From assembly GCF_016899935.1 (NCBI RefSeq), contig NZ_JACJJK010000005.1, positions 62,001-126,000 on the forward strand: a DNA stretch of 64,000 nucleotides, written 5' to 3'. This stretch comes from Olsenella uli (lineage in GTDB: Bacteria > Actinomycetota > Coriobacteriia > Coriobacteriales > Atopobiaceae). Positions 1-8,158 of the stretch are shown one piece after another. The number at the start of each line of letters is the position of its first letter. Within the stretch, counting starts at the first letter, position 1. A program made the position numbers and the translations under genes. The notes beneath the pieces are model-generated. The model saw only the letters and a list, made by a program, of their open reading frames with translations. It did no database searches and was not told the origin of the DNA.

Positions 1-510
1 CTCGCCTGCGCGCGCGAGGCCGGCTGCACCCTCTCCTACGACCCCAACTACCGCGCGAACCTCTGGCCCTCGCGCGAGGCGGCCGTGGAGCAGATGCGCG
101 CCGTGGTGCCGCAGATGGACCTCATGAAGCTCTCCGACGAGGAGTGCGAGCTGCTCACGGGCGAGGCCGACCCCGAGGCCGCAGCGACAGCGCTCCTGGC
201 GGCCGGCCCCAAGGTCGTTGCCGTGACGCTCGGCGCGGGCGGCGCCTACGTGCGATGCGCCGACGGCGGCGCCGAGGTGACGGGCTTCCCGGCGGACGCC
301 GTGGACGCCACCGGCGCCGGCGACTCCTTCTGGGGCGGCTTCCTCGCGGGCTTCTGCGAGAGCGGCAAGGCGGCGGGCGACGTCACGGTCGAGGACGCCG
401 CGAGCTTCGCGCGGCTGGGCAACGCCGTGGCGTCCCTCTGCGTCCGCAAGCGCGGCGCCATCCCCGCGATGCCCGAGCGCTCCGAGGTGGAGGCCCTTCT
501 CGGCGCGTAA
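1..510 (+). CDS. PfkB-family sugar kinase, fructokinase-like (5' partial)
   Basis: This is the C-terminal 169 residues of a ribokinase/PfkB-family kinase; the frame is open from base 1, so the start lies outside the window. A DPNYR..LW segment near fragment residue 15 is typical of bacterial fructokinases. The anion-hole and catalytic signature DATGAGDSFWGGF sits about 65 residues from the end, with the catalytic Asp in GAGD. Members phosphorylate fructose or a related sugar with ATP in the cytoplasm. The substrate cannot be fixed from the C-terminal part alone. The gene ends in TAA at 508-510 and faces the glycosylase gene, with an AT-rich inverted repeat between them. Confidence 0.85.
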   Translation, partial: LACAREAGCTLSYDPNYRANLWPSREAAVEQMRAVVPQMDLMKLSDEECELLTGEADPEAAATALLAAGPKVVAVTLGAGGAYVRCADGGAEVTGFPADAVDATGAGDSFWGGFLAGFCESGKAAGDVTVEDAASFARLGNAVASLCVRKRGAIPAMPERSEVEALLGA

Positions 511-523
511 CGGTGACCCAGGG

Positions 524-601
524 AAATAACGCACATAATTCGACATGTACGTTATTTTCAACTGGGGATATACATATCTGAAGCAAATTCTGTACGTTAT
601 T
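524..601. repeat. AT-rich inverted repeat plus third half-copy
   Basis: AAATAACGCACAT (524-536) and ATGTACGTTATTT (545-557) form 13-base arms with one mismatch around an 8-base loop. The word TGTACGTTATT recurs at 591-601, overlapping the stop of the glycosylase gene. The sequence lies between two convergent genes. It could be a weak bidirectional terminator (the plus-strand stem ends in TTATTTT) or a protein-binding site. It contrasts with the GC-rich surroundings. Confidence 0.5.
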
Positions 602-1112
602 CGGGGGCAAGCGCGGCGAGAAGGGCCTCGCGCCAGCGTGCCTCAAGCCGCTCCGCGGACCAGGCGGCGTTCGCCGGGCTCGTGGACGGCAGCGTCCCGG
701 CCGCGATGCCCGTCACGGGCTCCAGCCAGCGGTGATAGAGGCGTGCCGCCGTCCCGCCGTTGCAGAGCACGGAGCGAATCGGCGCCACGGACGTGACGCG
801 TGCCACGTCCGCCGGGACCACGTTCCGGATGGAGGCGTCCGCCGACCCGCGCACGTCGCAGCTCTCGATCACGTCCCACAGTGCGACGCTGTGGCGCAGC
901 AGCAGCGCGCGCTTGCCGGCGATGTCGTCCGTCGCGGGCTCCGGCTCGCCCAGCACGTCGGCCACCACGTGCCAGAAGCGGTTGCGCGGGTTGCCGTAGT
1001 AGAAGCGGTTCTCGCGCGAGAGCACCGACGGGAACGACCCCAGCACGAGCACCCGACTGCGCTCGTCGAAGACCGGCTCAAATCCGTGGGCTATGTGCTG
1101 GTAGGCGTTCAT
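597..1112 (-). CDS. DNA-deoxyinosine glycosylase (UDG family 6 / Mug-like)
   Basis: This 171-residue protein belongs to the uracil-DNA glycosylase superfamily, most like the hypoxanthine/deoxyinosine glycosylases (family 6). It should excise deaminated bases from DNA to start base-excision repair. Visible motifs are LVLGSFPS near the N-terminus (motif I), then YGNPRNRFW, LLRHSVALWDVI, SIRNVVPAD and LPSTSPANAAW at the C-terminal DNA-binding loop. The order matches this family. I chose the ATG at 1112 (MNAYQHI) because homologues start near here; a longer frame reaches 1169 but adds only Arg-rich sequence. No strong Shine-Dalgarno is visible for either start. It stands alone and is convergent with the sugar kinase. 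Confidence 0.85.
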   Translation of the reverse strand: MNAYQHIAHGFEPVFDERSRVLVLGSFPSVLSRENRFYYGNPRNRFWHVVADVLGEPEPATDDIAGKRALLLRHSVALWDVIESCDVRGSADASIRNVVPADVARVTSVAPIRSVLCNGGTAARLYHRWLEPVTGIAAGTLPSTSPANAAWSAERLEARWREALLAALAPE

Positions 1113-1258
1113 GCGGTCATGGTAGCGCGCTCGCCGCGCCCGCGCTACCGTCCGCCGGCGGCCGCCCACGCGCTCGGCGACTTTCCCGTACCGGATGGCG
1201 CGCGCGAACGTAAGGTTTATGGAGATGGGCCGCCACCTCGACCCCCGGAGAGGAAGCC

Positions 1259-1513
1259 ATGCTCGAGATTCCCTGCACCATCACCGACCCGCTGGGGCTG
1301 CACGTGCAGCTCGCGGTCCTTCTCGCCAGCGAGGCGCAGCGCTGGCGCAGCCGCGTGACCCTCGAGCACGCCGGGCGCTCCGTCGGGGTCTCGCAGCCCA
1401 TGGACCTCATGATGCTCGGGGTCCGCTCCGGCGAGCAGATCATCGTGCGCGTGGACGGCCCCGACGAGGCCACCGCCGCCGAGGCCCTTCGCAAGATCAT
1501 GGCGACGTTCTAG
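1259..1513 (+). CDS. HPr-like phosphocarrier paralogue
   Basis: This 84-residue protein has the full length and fold pattern of HPr, the histidine phosphocarrier of the PTS. His15 is kept in the correct context (DPLGLH). The usual Arg17 is Gln, the following Pro is Leu (VQLA in place of ARPA), and the regulatory Ser46 is Gln46. Loss of Arg17 should weaken normal phosphotransfer from enzyme I, and loss of Ser46 removes HPr-kinase control. It may therefore be a specialised or regulatory HPr, like the Crh and NPr paralogues in other bacteria. GGAGAGG lies 5-6 bases before the ATG. No PTS enzyme is adjacent. The HPr fold is a confident call; the function is inferred. Confidence 0.8.
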   Translation: MLEIPCTITDPLGLHVQLAVLLASEAQRWRSRVTLEHAGRSVGVSQPMDLMMLGVRSGEQIIVRVDGPDEATAAEALRKIMATF

Positions 1514-1529
1514 CAGGCATGTCGCATCC

Positions 1530-1620
1530 GGCGGGAAGGGACCTATGCCCGCCGCGAGTTCTGCAGCCGCGTCCTTTGCGGCGAAGCTGTCTGAGCGCCG
1601 GGCATGGGTCCCGTCCCGCC
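1530..1620. repeat. 22-base inverted repeat (hairpin) between convergent genes
   Basis: The arms 1530-1551 and 1599-1620 match at 20 of 22 positions. The 47-base loop holds a smaller GCCGC/GCGGC hairpin. It lies between the stop of the HPr-like gene (1513) and the stop of the LOG-family gene (1633). A bidirectional terminator is the simplest reading, although no U-run follows the stem on either strand. A structured small RNA is the alternative. Confidence 0.6.
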
Positions 1621-1632
1621 CGACACCGCGCG

Positions 1633-2400
1633 CTACCGCCTGATCTCGCTCAGCGCCACGCGTACGGCCTCGTCCTCGTCGTCGGTCATCACGACGAGCT
1701 CCGGGTCGAGCGGCGAGATGTTGCCCGCGTCCAGCACGGTCCCCTCGAGCCAGTCCATGAGCCCGCCCCAGTACTCGGTCCCGAAGAGCACCACCGGCAT
1801 GCGCGCCACCTTGTGCGTCTGCACGAGGGTGAGCAGCTCAAACGCCTCGTCGAGCGTGCCGAAGCCGCCGGGGAACACGATGGTCCCGCTCGCGTACTTC
1901 ACGAACATCGTCTTGCGCACGAAGAAGTACCGGAAGGACATCCCCAGGTTGACCCACTTGTTGATGCCCTGCTCGTGCGGCAGCTCGATCCCCAGGCCCA
2001 CGGACTTGCCGCCCGCCCGGGCAGCGCCGCAGTTGGCCGCCTCCATGATGCCGGGCCCGCCGCCCGTGATCACGGCGACGCCGGCCTGCGCGAGCTTGCG
2101 CCCCACGTGCCGCGCGGCGCGATACAGCGGGTCCGTGCGCGGCGTGCGCGCCGAGCCAAAGACGGTCACGGCCGGCCCCAGCTCCGCGAGCGCGCCGAAG
2201 CCGTCCACGAACTCCGCCTGGATGCGCAGCACGCGCCACGGGTCCATGTGCAGCCAGTCGGTGGAGTCCTCCGGCGCGAGCAGGTTGCCGGTCGTCGTGT
2301 CCGAGGGGATCATCGGCCCGCGCAGGATCACCGGGCCGCGATGGTAGGTGGTGCCGAGCTCCTCGTACTTCTCGTCCCTCTCGCCCTTCTCGTCCGCCAT
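1633..2400 (-). CDS. LOG-family protein (nucleoside-monophosphate phosphoribohydrolase)
   Basis: This is a 255-residue Rossmann-fold protein of the LOG/TIGR00730 family. Members cleave the N-glycosidic bond of AMP or cytokinin-riboside monophosphates. The family hallmarks are visible: GGGPGIMEA in the middle and PGGFGTLDE further on, with the catalytic Arg/Glu context. An N-terminal extension of about 60 residues (YEELGTTYHRGPVILRGP) is typical of the longer actinobacterial forms. The ATG at 2400 is preceded by AGGAAGGAG. A longer open frame exists upstream, but it overlaps the neighbouring intergenic region and has no ribosome site. The gene lies downstream of the FeoAB fusion gene on the same strand. 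Confidence 0.88.
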   Translation of the reverse strand: MADEKGERDEKYEELGTTYHRGPVILRGPMIPSDTTTGNLLAPEDSTDWLHMDPWRVLRIQAEFVDGFGALAELGPAVTVFGSARTPRTDPLYRAARHVGRKLAQAGVAVITGGGPGIMEAANCGAARAGGKSVGLGIELPHEQGINKWVNLGMSFRYFFVRKTMFVKYASGTIVFPGGFGTLDEAFELLTLVQTHKVARMPVVLFGTEYWGGLMDWLEGTVLDAGNISPLDPELVVMTDDEDEAVRVALSEIRR

Positions 2401-2519
2401 GCTCTTCTCCTTCCTGTGGGAGAACCACGCTACGCCGCTCGGGTCAGCGGCAGGTAAGCGGCCCATGTGGTCCGTGTACCCGTTTTGCGCGCGGGCGAGA
2501 AGGACGTGCGGCCGACGGC

Positions 2520-4874
2520 CTACCCCAGCCCGAGCGCCATGCCCACGAGACGCACCGCGAGCGCCACGACCCACGCCACGCCGCACTGCATGGCGATCAC
2601 GGCCCACATCATGCGGGTGCCCAGCTCGCCGCGCACTGCGGAGACCGCGGCCACGCACGGCGTGTAGAGCAGCGTGAACGTGAGGAACGCGAACGCCGTG
2701 AGCGGCGTGAAGAGCTCCGGCAGGCCCGCCGTCGTGCCGCCCATGAGGACCGTCAGCGTGGCCACGACGTTCTCCTTGGCGCCAAAGCCGGCCGCCAGGG
2801 CCGCCGCCGCGCGCCAGTCGCCAAAGCCGAGCGGGGCGAAGAGCGGGGCCAGGAGCGCCCCCAGCGCGGCGAGCATGCTCTGAGCCTGGTCGTCCACCAC
2901 GTTGAGGCGCACGTCAAAGGTCTGCAGGAACCAGATCACCACGCTCGCCACAAAGATGACCGTGAACGCCTTGGTGGCAAAGCCCTTGGCCTTGTCCCAG
3001 GCCAGGCGCGCCACGGTGCGCGGCGCCGGCAGGCGGTAGTTGGGCAGCTCCATCACGAAGGGCACCGGGTCGCCCTTGAAGGCTGTCCCCTTGAGCACGA
3101 GCGCCACCAAGATCCCCACCACGATGCCCATCACGTACATCGCAATGGTCACGAGCGCCGCCTGCTCCGGGAAGAACGCGGCCGAGAAGAGCGCGTAGAC
3201 CGGCACCTTGGCCGAGCAGCTCATGAACGGCGTGAGCATGACCGTCATCTTGCGGTCATGCTCGGAGGGCAGGGTCCGCGTGGCCATGATCGCGGGCACG
3301 CTGCAGCCAAAGCCGATGAGCATCGGCACGAAGCTCCGCCCGGAGAGGCCCAGGCGCCGCAGCAGCTTGTCCATCACGAAGGCCACGCGCGCCATGTAGC
3401 CAGAGTCCTCGAGGATTGAGAGCAGGATGAAGAGCACCACGATGATCGGCAGGAAGGAGAGGACGCTCCCCACGCCGGCAAAGACGCCGTCGATGACCAG
3501 GCTATGCACCACGGGGTTGAGCCCAAAGGCGGTGAGCGCGGCGTCCACCTGCGCCGTCAGCCACTGGATGCCCAGGTCCAGAAGGTCGGAGAGCCGCTGG
3601 CCGATCACGTCGAACGTGAGCCAGAAGACGAGCGCCATGATGGCAATGAAGACCGGGATCGCGGTGTACTTGCCCGTGAGGATGCGGTCGGCGGCCACCG
3701 AGCGCGCGTGCTCGCGGCTCTCGCGCGGCTTGACCACGCACTCGGCGCAGACGCGCTCGATGAACGAGAAGCGCATGTCCGCGAGCGCCGCCATGCGGTC
3801 GCGCCCGGACTCCTCCTCCATCTGGGAGATGATGTGCTCCACCGCATCGAGCTCGTTGGGCTCCAGGCCGAGCGCGCGCTGGACGAGGTGGTCGCCCTCG
3901 ATGAGCTTGGTCGCCGCAAAGCGCACCGGGAGGCTCGCGGCGGCCGCGTGGTCCTCGATGATGTGGCAGATGCCGTGGATGCAGCGGTGGAGCGCACCGC
4001 CGTCCGGGCCGTCCGGCGAGCAGAAGTCAACGCGGCCCGGGTGCTCGCGGAAGCGCGCCACGTGTAGCACGTGCTCCACGAGCTCGGAGATGCCCTCCTC
4101 GCGCGCGGCCGAGATGGGCACCACGGGGATGCCGAGCGCCGCCTCCAGCCGGTTCACGCTCACCGTGCCGCCGCCGCCCGTGAGCTCGTCCATCATGTTG
4201 AGCGCGAGCACCATCGGCCGGTCCAGCTCCATGAGCTGCAGCGTCAGGTAGAGGTTGCGCTCGATGTTGGTGGCGTCCACGATGTCGATGATCGCGTCGG
4301 GGTCGTCCTCCAGGATGAAGCGGCGGGAGACCACCTCCTCGCTCGTGTACGGGGAGAGCGAGTAGATGCCTGGCAGGTCCGTGACCGTGACCTCGGGATG
4401 GCCCTTGATCTGGCCGTCCTTGCGGTCCACGGTGACGCCGGGGAAGTTGCCCACGTGCTGATTGGAGCCCGTGAGCGCGTTGAAGAGCGTGGTCTTGCCG
4501 CAGTTCTGGTTGCCGGCGAGCGCCAGCTTGAGCGGGCGGCCCTCCGGGATGGCCTTTCCGGTGGCGCGCGGCGCGTACTTCTCGCCGATGGCAGGGTGGT
4601 CGGAGGCCTCCAGGCGCTCGCGGCCCTGCGGGAGGTCGTGCATGTCGTGCACCTGGGTGAGCGCGATGTGCCGCGCGTCGTCACGGCGCAGCGTGAGCTC
4701 GTAGCCGCGCAGGCGGATCTCCAGCGGGTCGCCCATCGGGGCGCGCTTCATGAGCGTGACCTCCACGCCCGGCGTGAGCCCCATGTCCAGGATGTGCTGG
4801 CGCAGCGACGGCTCGTCGCAGTCCACCGACGCCACCACGGCGTCCTTGCCGATCTCCAGCTCGTCCAGGTTCAT
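2520..4874 (-). CDS. feoB: Ferrous iron transporter FeoB with fused N-terminal FeoA domain
   Basis: This 784-residue inner-membrane Fe2+ transporter carries a FeoA (SH3-like) domain at about residues 1-75 (DMGLTPGVEVTL, GDPLEIRLRGYEL), joined to a complete FeoB. The G-domain starts near residue 115 with the P-loop GNQNCGKTTLFN, then DLPGIYSLSPYTSEE (switch II) and NMMDE (G4). The Gate/core membrane region follows, with GFGCSVPAIMATRTL and the second-half Cys-containing motif YTPCVAA. The start at 4874 has GAGGAGG five bases upstream. A separate FeoB with two free FeoA proteins lies at 32.9-35.9 kb, so this genome has two Feo systems. No GTTA-N8-TAAC palindrome of the kind found at the second locus is visible here. 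Confidence 0.95.
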   Translation of the reverse strand: MNLDELEIGKDAVVASVDCDEPSLRQHILDMGLTPGVEVTLMKRAPMGDPLEIRLRGYELTLRRDDARHIALTQVHDMHDLPQGRERLEASDHPAIGEKYAPRATGKAIPEGRPLKLALAGNQNCGKTTLFNALTGSNQHVGNFPGVTVDRKDGQIKGHPEVTVTDLPGIYSLSPYTSEEVVSRRFILEDDPDAIIDIVDATNIERNLYLTLQLMELDRPMVLALNMMDELTGGGGTVSVNRLEAALGIPVVPISAAREEGISELVEHVLHVARFREHPGRVDFCSPDGPDGGALHRCIHGICHIIEDHAAAASLPVRFAATKLIEGDHLVQRALGLEPNELDAVEHIISQMEEESGRDRMAALADMRFSFIERVCAECVVKPRESREHARSVAADRILTGKYTAIPVFIAIMALVFWLTFDVIGQRLSDLLDLGIQWLTAQVDAALTAFGLNPVVHSLVIDGVFAGVGSVLSFLPIIVVLFILLSILEDSGYMARVAFVMDKLLRRLGLSGRSFVPMLIGFGCSVPAIMATRTLPSEHDRKMTVMLTPFMSCSAKVPVYALFSAAFFPEQAALVTIAMYVMGIVVGILVALVLKGTAFKGDPVPFVMELPNYRLPAPRTVARLAWDKAKGFATKAFTVIFVASVVIWFLQTFDVRLNVVDDQAQSMLAALGALLAPLFAPLGFGDWRAAAALAAGFGAKENVVATLTVLMGGTTAGLPELFTPLTAFAFLTFTLLYTPCVAAVSAVRGELGTRMMWAVIAMQCGVAWVVALAVRLVGMALGLG

Positions 4875-5001
4875 CTGTTCCTCCTCGCGCTGTGTCCGCA
4901 CGCAATTCTAGCGCGTGGCGACGCCGTGGGAGCCGAGCGCTACCGTAGGCCCGTGCTGGGCCGCGCCCGCCGCAACTGCGGCCAGCGGCATTTCCGCATA
5001 T

Positions 5002-5030
5002 GTGACACAACTCCGGACCCCAAATATGAG
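5002..5030 (+). promoter_or_regulatory. Candidate promoter of the DXS-like gene
   Basis: GTGACA at 5002-5007 and TATGAG at 5025-5030 are separated by 17 bases. They match a vegetative -35/-10 pair, about 45 bases before the ATG at 5073. GGGAGGAGGG at 5061-5070 is the ribosome site. Confidence 0.5.
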
Positions 5031-5072
5031 ATGCTGAAGAGCCATGGCGATCAGAGAGGAGGGAGGAGGGAC

Positions 5073-6842
5073 ATGCATCTCGAGCACATCGGCTCGCCCG
5101 AGGACGTGCGCGCCCTCCCCGCCTCCGAGCTCCCGGCCCTCGCCGACGAGATTCGCGCCGCGATCATCGAGAGCACCTCGGTGACCGGCGGCCACACCGG
5201 CTCCAACCTGGCCACCGTCGAGCTCACGATCGCCCTGCACCGCGTCTTCGAGACCCCACGCGACAAGATCGTCTTTGACGTCTCGCACCAGTCCTACGCG
5301 CACAAGATGCTCACCGGCCGCGCAGGCGCCTACCTCGACCCGGCGCGCTACGGCGAGGTCTCCGGCTTCTCCAACCCCTCCGAGTCCGAGCACGACCTCT
5401 TCTCGATGGGCCACACCTCCACCTCGGTGAGCCTCGCCTGCGGCCTGGCCGCCGCGCGCGACCTCGCGGGGGAGACGTACGACGTGGTGGCCGTCATCGG
5501 CGACGGGTCGCTCTCCGGCGGGCTCGCCTTCGAGGGCCTGGACAACGCCGCCGAGCTGGGCAGCGGCCTCATCGTCGTGGTCAACGACAACGAGTGGTCC
5601 ATCGCGCCCAACCACGGCGGGATCTATCGCAACCTCGCCGAGCTGCGGCGCACGCACGGCACGAGCCCGGACAACGTGTTCCGCTCCCTCGGGCTCGACT
5701 ACCGCTACCTCGAGGACGGCCACGACGTCGCCGCGCTTGAGGCCGCCCTCTCCGAGCTGCGCGGAACGGACCACCCGGTGGTTCTCCACGTTCACACCCA
5801 GAAGGGCCACGGCTATGCGCCGGCCGTCGCGAACCCGGAGGGCTGGCACCACGCCGTGCCGTTCGAGGTCGCCACGGGCACCGTCCTTCCCGGCGCGAAG
5901 GCCCACCCCGCAGACGAGAACTACGCCAACGTCACCGGCGCGCTCCTGCTCGACTGGATGCGCACCGACCCGCGCGTCGTCGCGGTGAACGCCGCCACGC
6001 CCTACATCATGGGCTTCACGCCAGAGCTGCGCGAGCGCGCGGGCAGGCGCTTCATTGACGTGGGCATCGCCGAGGAGCACGCCGTGAGCTTCGTGACGGG
6101 TCTCGCCCGCAGCGGCGCCCGCCCGGTGCTCGGCATCTACGCCACCTTCCTGCAGCGCGCCTACGACCAGCTCTGGCACGACCTCTGCCTGAACGACGTC
6201 CCCGTGACGATCCTGGTCTTCGGCGCCTCGGCCTTTGGCACCACCGACGTCACCCACCTGGGCTTCTTCGACATCCCCATGCTGGGGACCATGCCGCGCC
6301 TCACCTATCTCGCGCCCACCTGCATCGAGGAGTACCTCGACATGCTCTCCTGGTCGATCGAGCACGAGGGCGGCCCCGTGGCCATCCGCGTGCCGGTGGC
6401 GGGCGGCGTAACCTCCCGGCCGGACTTCGCGCAGGCAGAGGACTACGCGCACGGCTTCGAGGTCCTGCGCGAGGGCTCCGAGGTGGCGCTTCTCGCCCTC
6501 GGCGACTTCCTCCCGCTGGGCGAGAAGATCGCGGACGCCCTGGCCGCGTCCGGCGTGCGCGCGACCCTGGTGAACCCGCGCCTGGCCACTGCGCCGGACG
6601 AGGACCTGCTCGACCGCCTTGCGGCCGGCCACCGCGTGATCGTCACGCTCGAGGACGGCGTCCTGGACGGCGGCTTCGGCGAGCGCTGCGCCCGCGAGCT
6701 GGCCGCCGACGACGTGCGCGTCCTCTGCTACGGCCTGCCGCGCGCCTTCGTCGACCGCTACGACCCCGCCGATCTTCTCGCCCGCTGCGGCATCACGGTC
6801 GAGGGCGTCACGGCGGACGCCCTGGCTGCCCTGCGCGCGTAG
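5073..6842 (+). CDS. DXS-like thiamine-diphosphate synthase (short form)
   Basis: This 589-residue transketolase-superfamily enzyme is most similar in pattern to 1-deoxy-D-xylulose-5-phosphate synthase, the first step of the MEP isoprenoid pathway. Visible features are GGHTGSNLATVELTIALH, DVSHQSYAHKMLTGR, the SESEHDLFSMGHTSTS segment, the ThDP-binding GDGSLSGG...ND motif, and DVGIAEEHAVSF for the catalytic Glu region. It is shorter than the usual 620-640 residues, and several canonical DXS positions differ (NDNEWSIAPNHGG where classical enzymes have NDMSIS). It may be a second, divergent DXS or a related ketol transferase. GGGAGGAGGG precedes the ATG, and a terminator follows the stop. It is transcribed alone, divergently from feoB. 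Confidence 0.75.
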   Translation: MHLEHIGSPEDVRALPASELPALADEIRAAIIESTSVTGGHTGSNLATVELTIALHRVFETPRDKIVFDVSHQSYAHKMLTGRAGAYLDPARYGEVSGFSNPSESEHDLFSMGHTSTSVSLACGLAAARDLAGETYDVVAVIGDGSLSGGLAFEGLDNAAELGSGLIVVVNDNEWSIAPNHGGIYRNLAELRRTHGTSPDNVFRSLGLDYRYLEDGHDVAALEAALSELRGTDHPVVLHVHTQKGHGYAPAVANPEGWHHAVPFEVATGTVLPGAKAHPADENYANVTGALLLDWMRTDPRVVAVNAATPYIMGFTPELRERAGRRFIDVGIAEEHAVSFVTGLARSGARPVLGIYATFLQRAYDQLWHDLCLNDVPVTILVFGASAFGTTDVTHLGFFDIPMLGTMPRLTYLAPTCIEEYLDMLSWSIEHEGGPVAIRVPVAGGVTSRPDFAQAEDYAHGFEVLREGSEVALLALGDFLPLGEKIADALAASGVRATLVNPRLATAPDEDLLDRLAAGHRVIVTLEDGVLDGGFGERCARELAADDVRVLCYGLPRAFVDRYDPADLLARCGITVEGVTADALAALRA

Positions 6843-6866
6843 CGCGGTCAAGGCCTTATCTCTGTT

Positions 6867-6887
6867 CCCGCCCCGTCGGGCGGGTTT
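6867..6887 (+). terminator. Intrinsic terminator after the DXS-like gene
   Basis: CCCGCC (6867-6872) pairs with GGCGGG (6879-6884) over a 6-base loop and is followed by TTT. It begins 24 bases after the stop codon and overlaps the end of the convergent zinc-ribbon gene by two bases. Confidence 0.6.
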
Positions 6888-8097
6888 ACTCGGTTATGAC
6901 GGGATCGTAGGAGCCAGCCGGAGCGCTATAGCTAAAGAGCACGTCGCCCCTGTTGTTGACGATGGTGTACTCGACGGAGCGGTCCGTGCAGGCGGTGAGG
7001 AAGTCGGCCGTCTGCTCGTATACCCCCTCCGTTCCGTTCGTGCTGAGCTTGGTGGGCCAGGCCGATCCATCAAAGTCGCCACGCTCGGTGATGCGCACGC
7101 TCGTGTCGTCCAGCTCGTAGCTGACCGTCACCTCGCCGGAACCGGAGGCGCCAAGACTCGAGAGCGATCCCTGAAGCAAATCCGTATCCGTCTGCGCTAT
7201 GTAGGGACAGAGCTGCGAGAGCAGGTCATCGGCGGAGTCATGGGCACTCTGCTTGGCGTCGTCCAGAATCTGCTGGGCGCGATTGCGTGTGCGGTTGGCC
7301 TCCTCCTCATCCGCCTCGTCGCGAACGCTCGTGTAGAGGGCGACGAGCGTGCCGTCCGTCGAGTAGACGGAGCTTACCACCGACGTGCCGAGCTGATTGG
7401 CCAGGTCCTGGTAGTAAGCAACACTCGGGTCCTCCGTGCCATCGTCATAGCACCACTCCCATTGGCGCGCGTCCACCCCCATGGTGGACGTGAACTCCAC
7501 GTAGCATCCCTGGTCGGAGCAGGTCTCGTTCGTCACGTTGTTGAGAGGCCCTCGGTCAATCTCCCCTTGGATCAGATGCTCGCGCTCGAGCTGGCGCTGC
7601 GTCTTGTCAAGCGTCACGACAACGCCCTGGCTTTCGTCGGCGGCGTTCAGGACCGACCCGGGTTCGGGGCTCACGGAGCCCACCTCGTAGAACTGGTACG
7701 AGAACTCGTCCGTCACCTCGACGGCCTGCCCACCCTCGTCCAGGAGCGTGACCTGCCAGGCGTCCGACGCGGACCTGAGGTCCTGCAGCGCATCATAGGG
7801 CTTCTCGCCCACGACGTCTGGCACGCTCACGCGCCCGAGCATCCCGTTGAGGGCCCCGCTGAAGTAGAGCCCCGCGCCTGCTGCGGCAACAATCGCCACC
7901 ACGGCAACAATCACAACGGCGACGACGGCACCCCGTCGACCCTTGCGCCGGGCGGGCGCCGACGGCGACTGGGCGGCGGACTGCGAAGCCGGCGGCACGG
8001 ACGCCGGTCCCGAGCTCCCGTCAGCGACTCTCTGTCCGCAGTTCCGGCAGAACGCGCTCCCGTCGGGAATCTGAGCGCCGCAGTTTCGACAAAACAT
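6886..8097 (-). CDS. Zinc-ribbon membrane protein with PASTA-like extracellular domain
   Basis: This protein has 403 residues. A cytoplasmic zinc ribbon opens it (Cys3, Cys6, Cys17, Cys20; FCRNCGAQIPDG...). A Ser/Pro/Ala-rich linker and one transmembrane helix follow at about residues 50-72. The rest is probably extracellular. Its first part (VSVPDVVGEKPYDALQDL) resembles a PASTA domain, the module that senses cell-wall fragments in Ser/Thr kinases. The remaining 250 residues match no family I recognise. The start at 8097 has GAGAGGGGG upstream; a longer frame to 8124 is less likely. It is the last of three leftward zinc-ribbon membrane genes and probably shares their transcript. Function is unknown; a role at the cell surface is inferred from layout. 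Confidence 0.75.
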   Translation of the reverse strand: MFCRNCGAQIPDGSAFCRNCGQRVADGSSGPASVPPASQSAAQSPSAPARRKGRRGAVVAVVIVAVVAIVAAAGAGLYFSGALNGMLGRVSVPDVVGEKPYDALQDLRSASDAWQVTLLDEGGQAVEVTDEFSYQFYEVGSVSPEPGSVLNAADESQGVVVTLDKTQRQLEREHLIQGEIDRGPLNNVTNETCSDQGCYVEFTSTMGVDARQWEWCYDDGTEDPSVAYYQDLANQLGTSVVSSVYSTDGTLVALYTSVRDEADEEEANRTRNRAQQILDDAKQSAHDSADDLLSQLCPYIAQTDTDLLQGSLSSLGASGSGEVTVSYELDDTSVRITERGDFDGSAWPTKLSTNGTEGVYEQTADFLTACTDRSVEYTIVNNRGDVLFSYSAPAGSYDPVITE

Positions 8098-8158
8098 CAG
8101 GGCCCCCTCTCTTCGCCAGCCCAATCCGTCTCTATCCCGTCAGAGTCGTCCGATTGTC

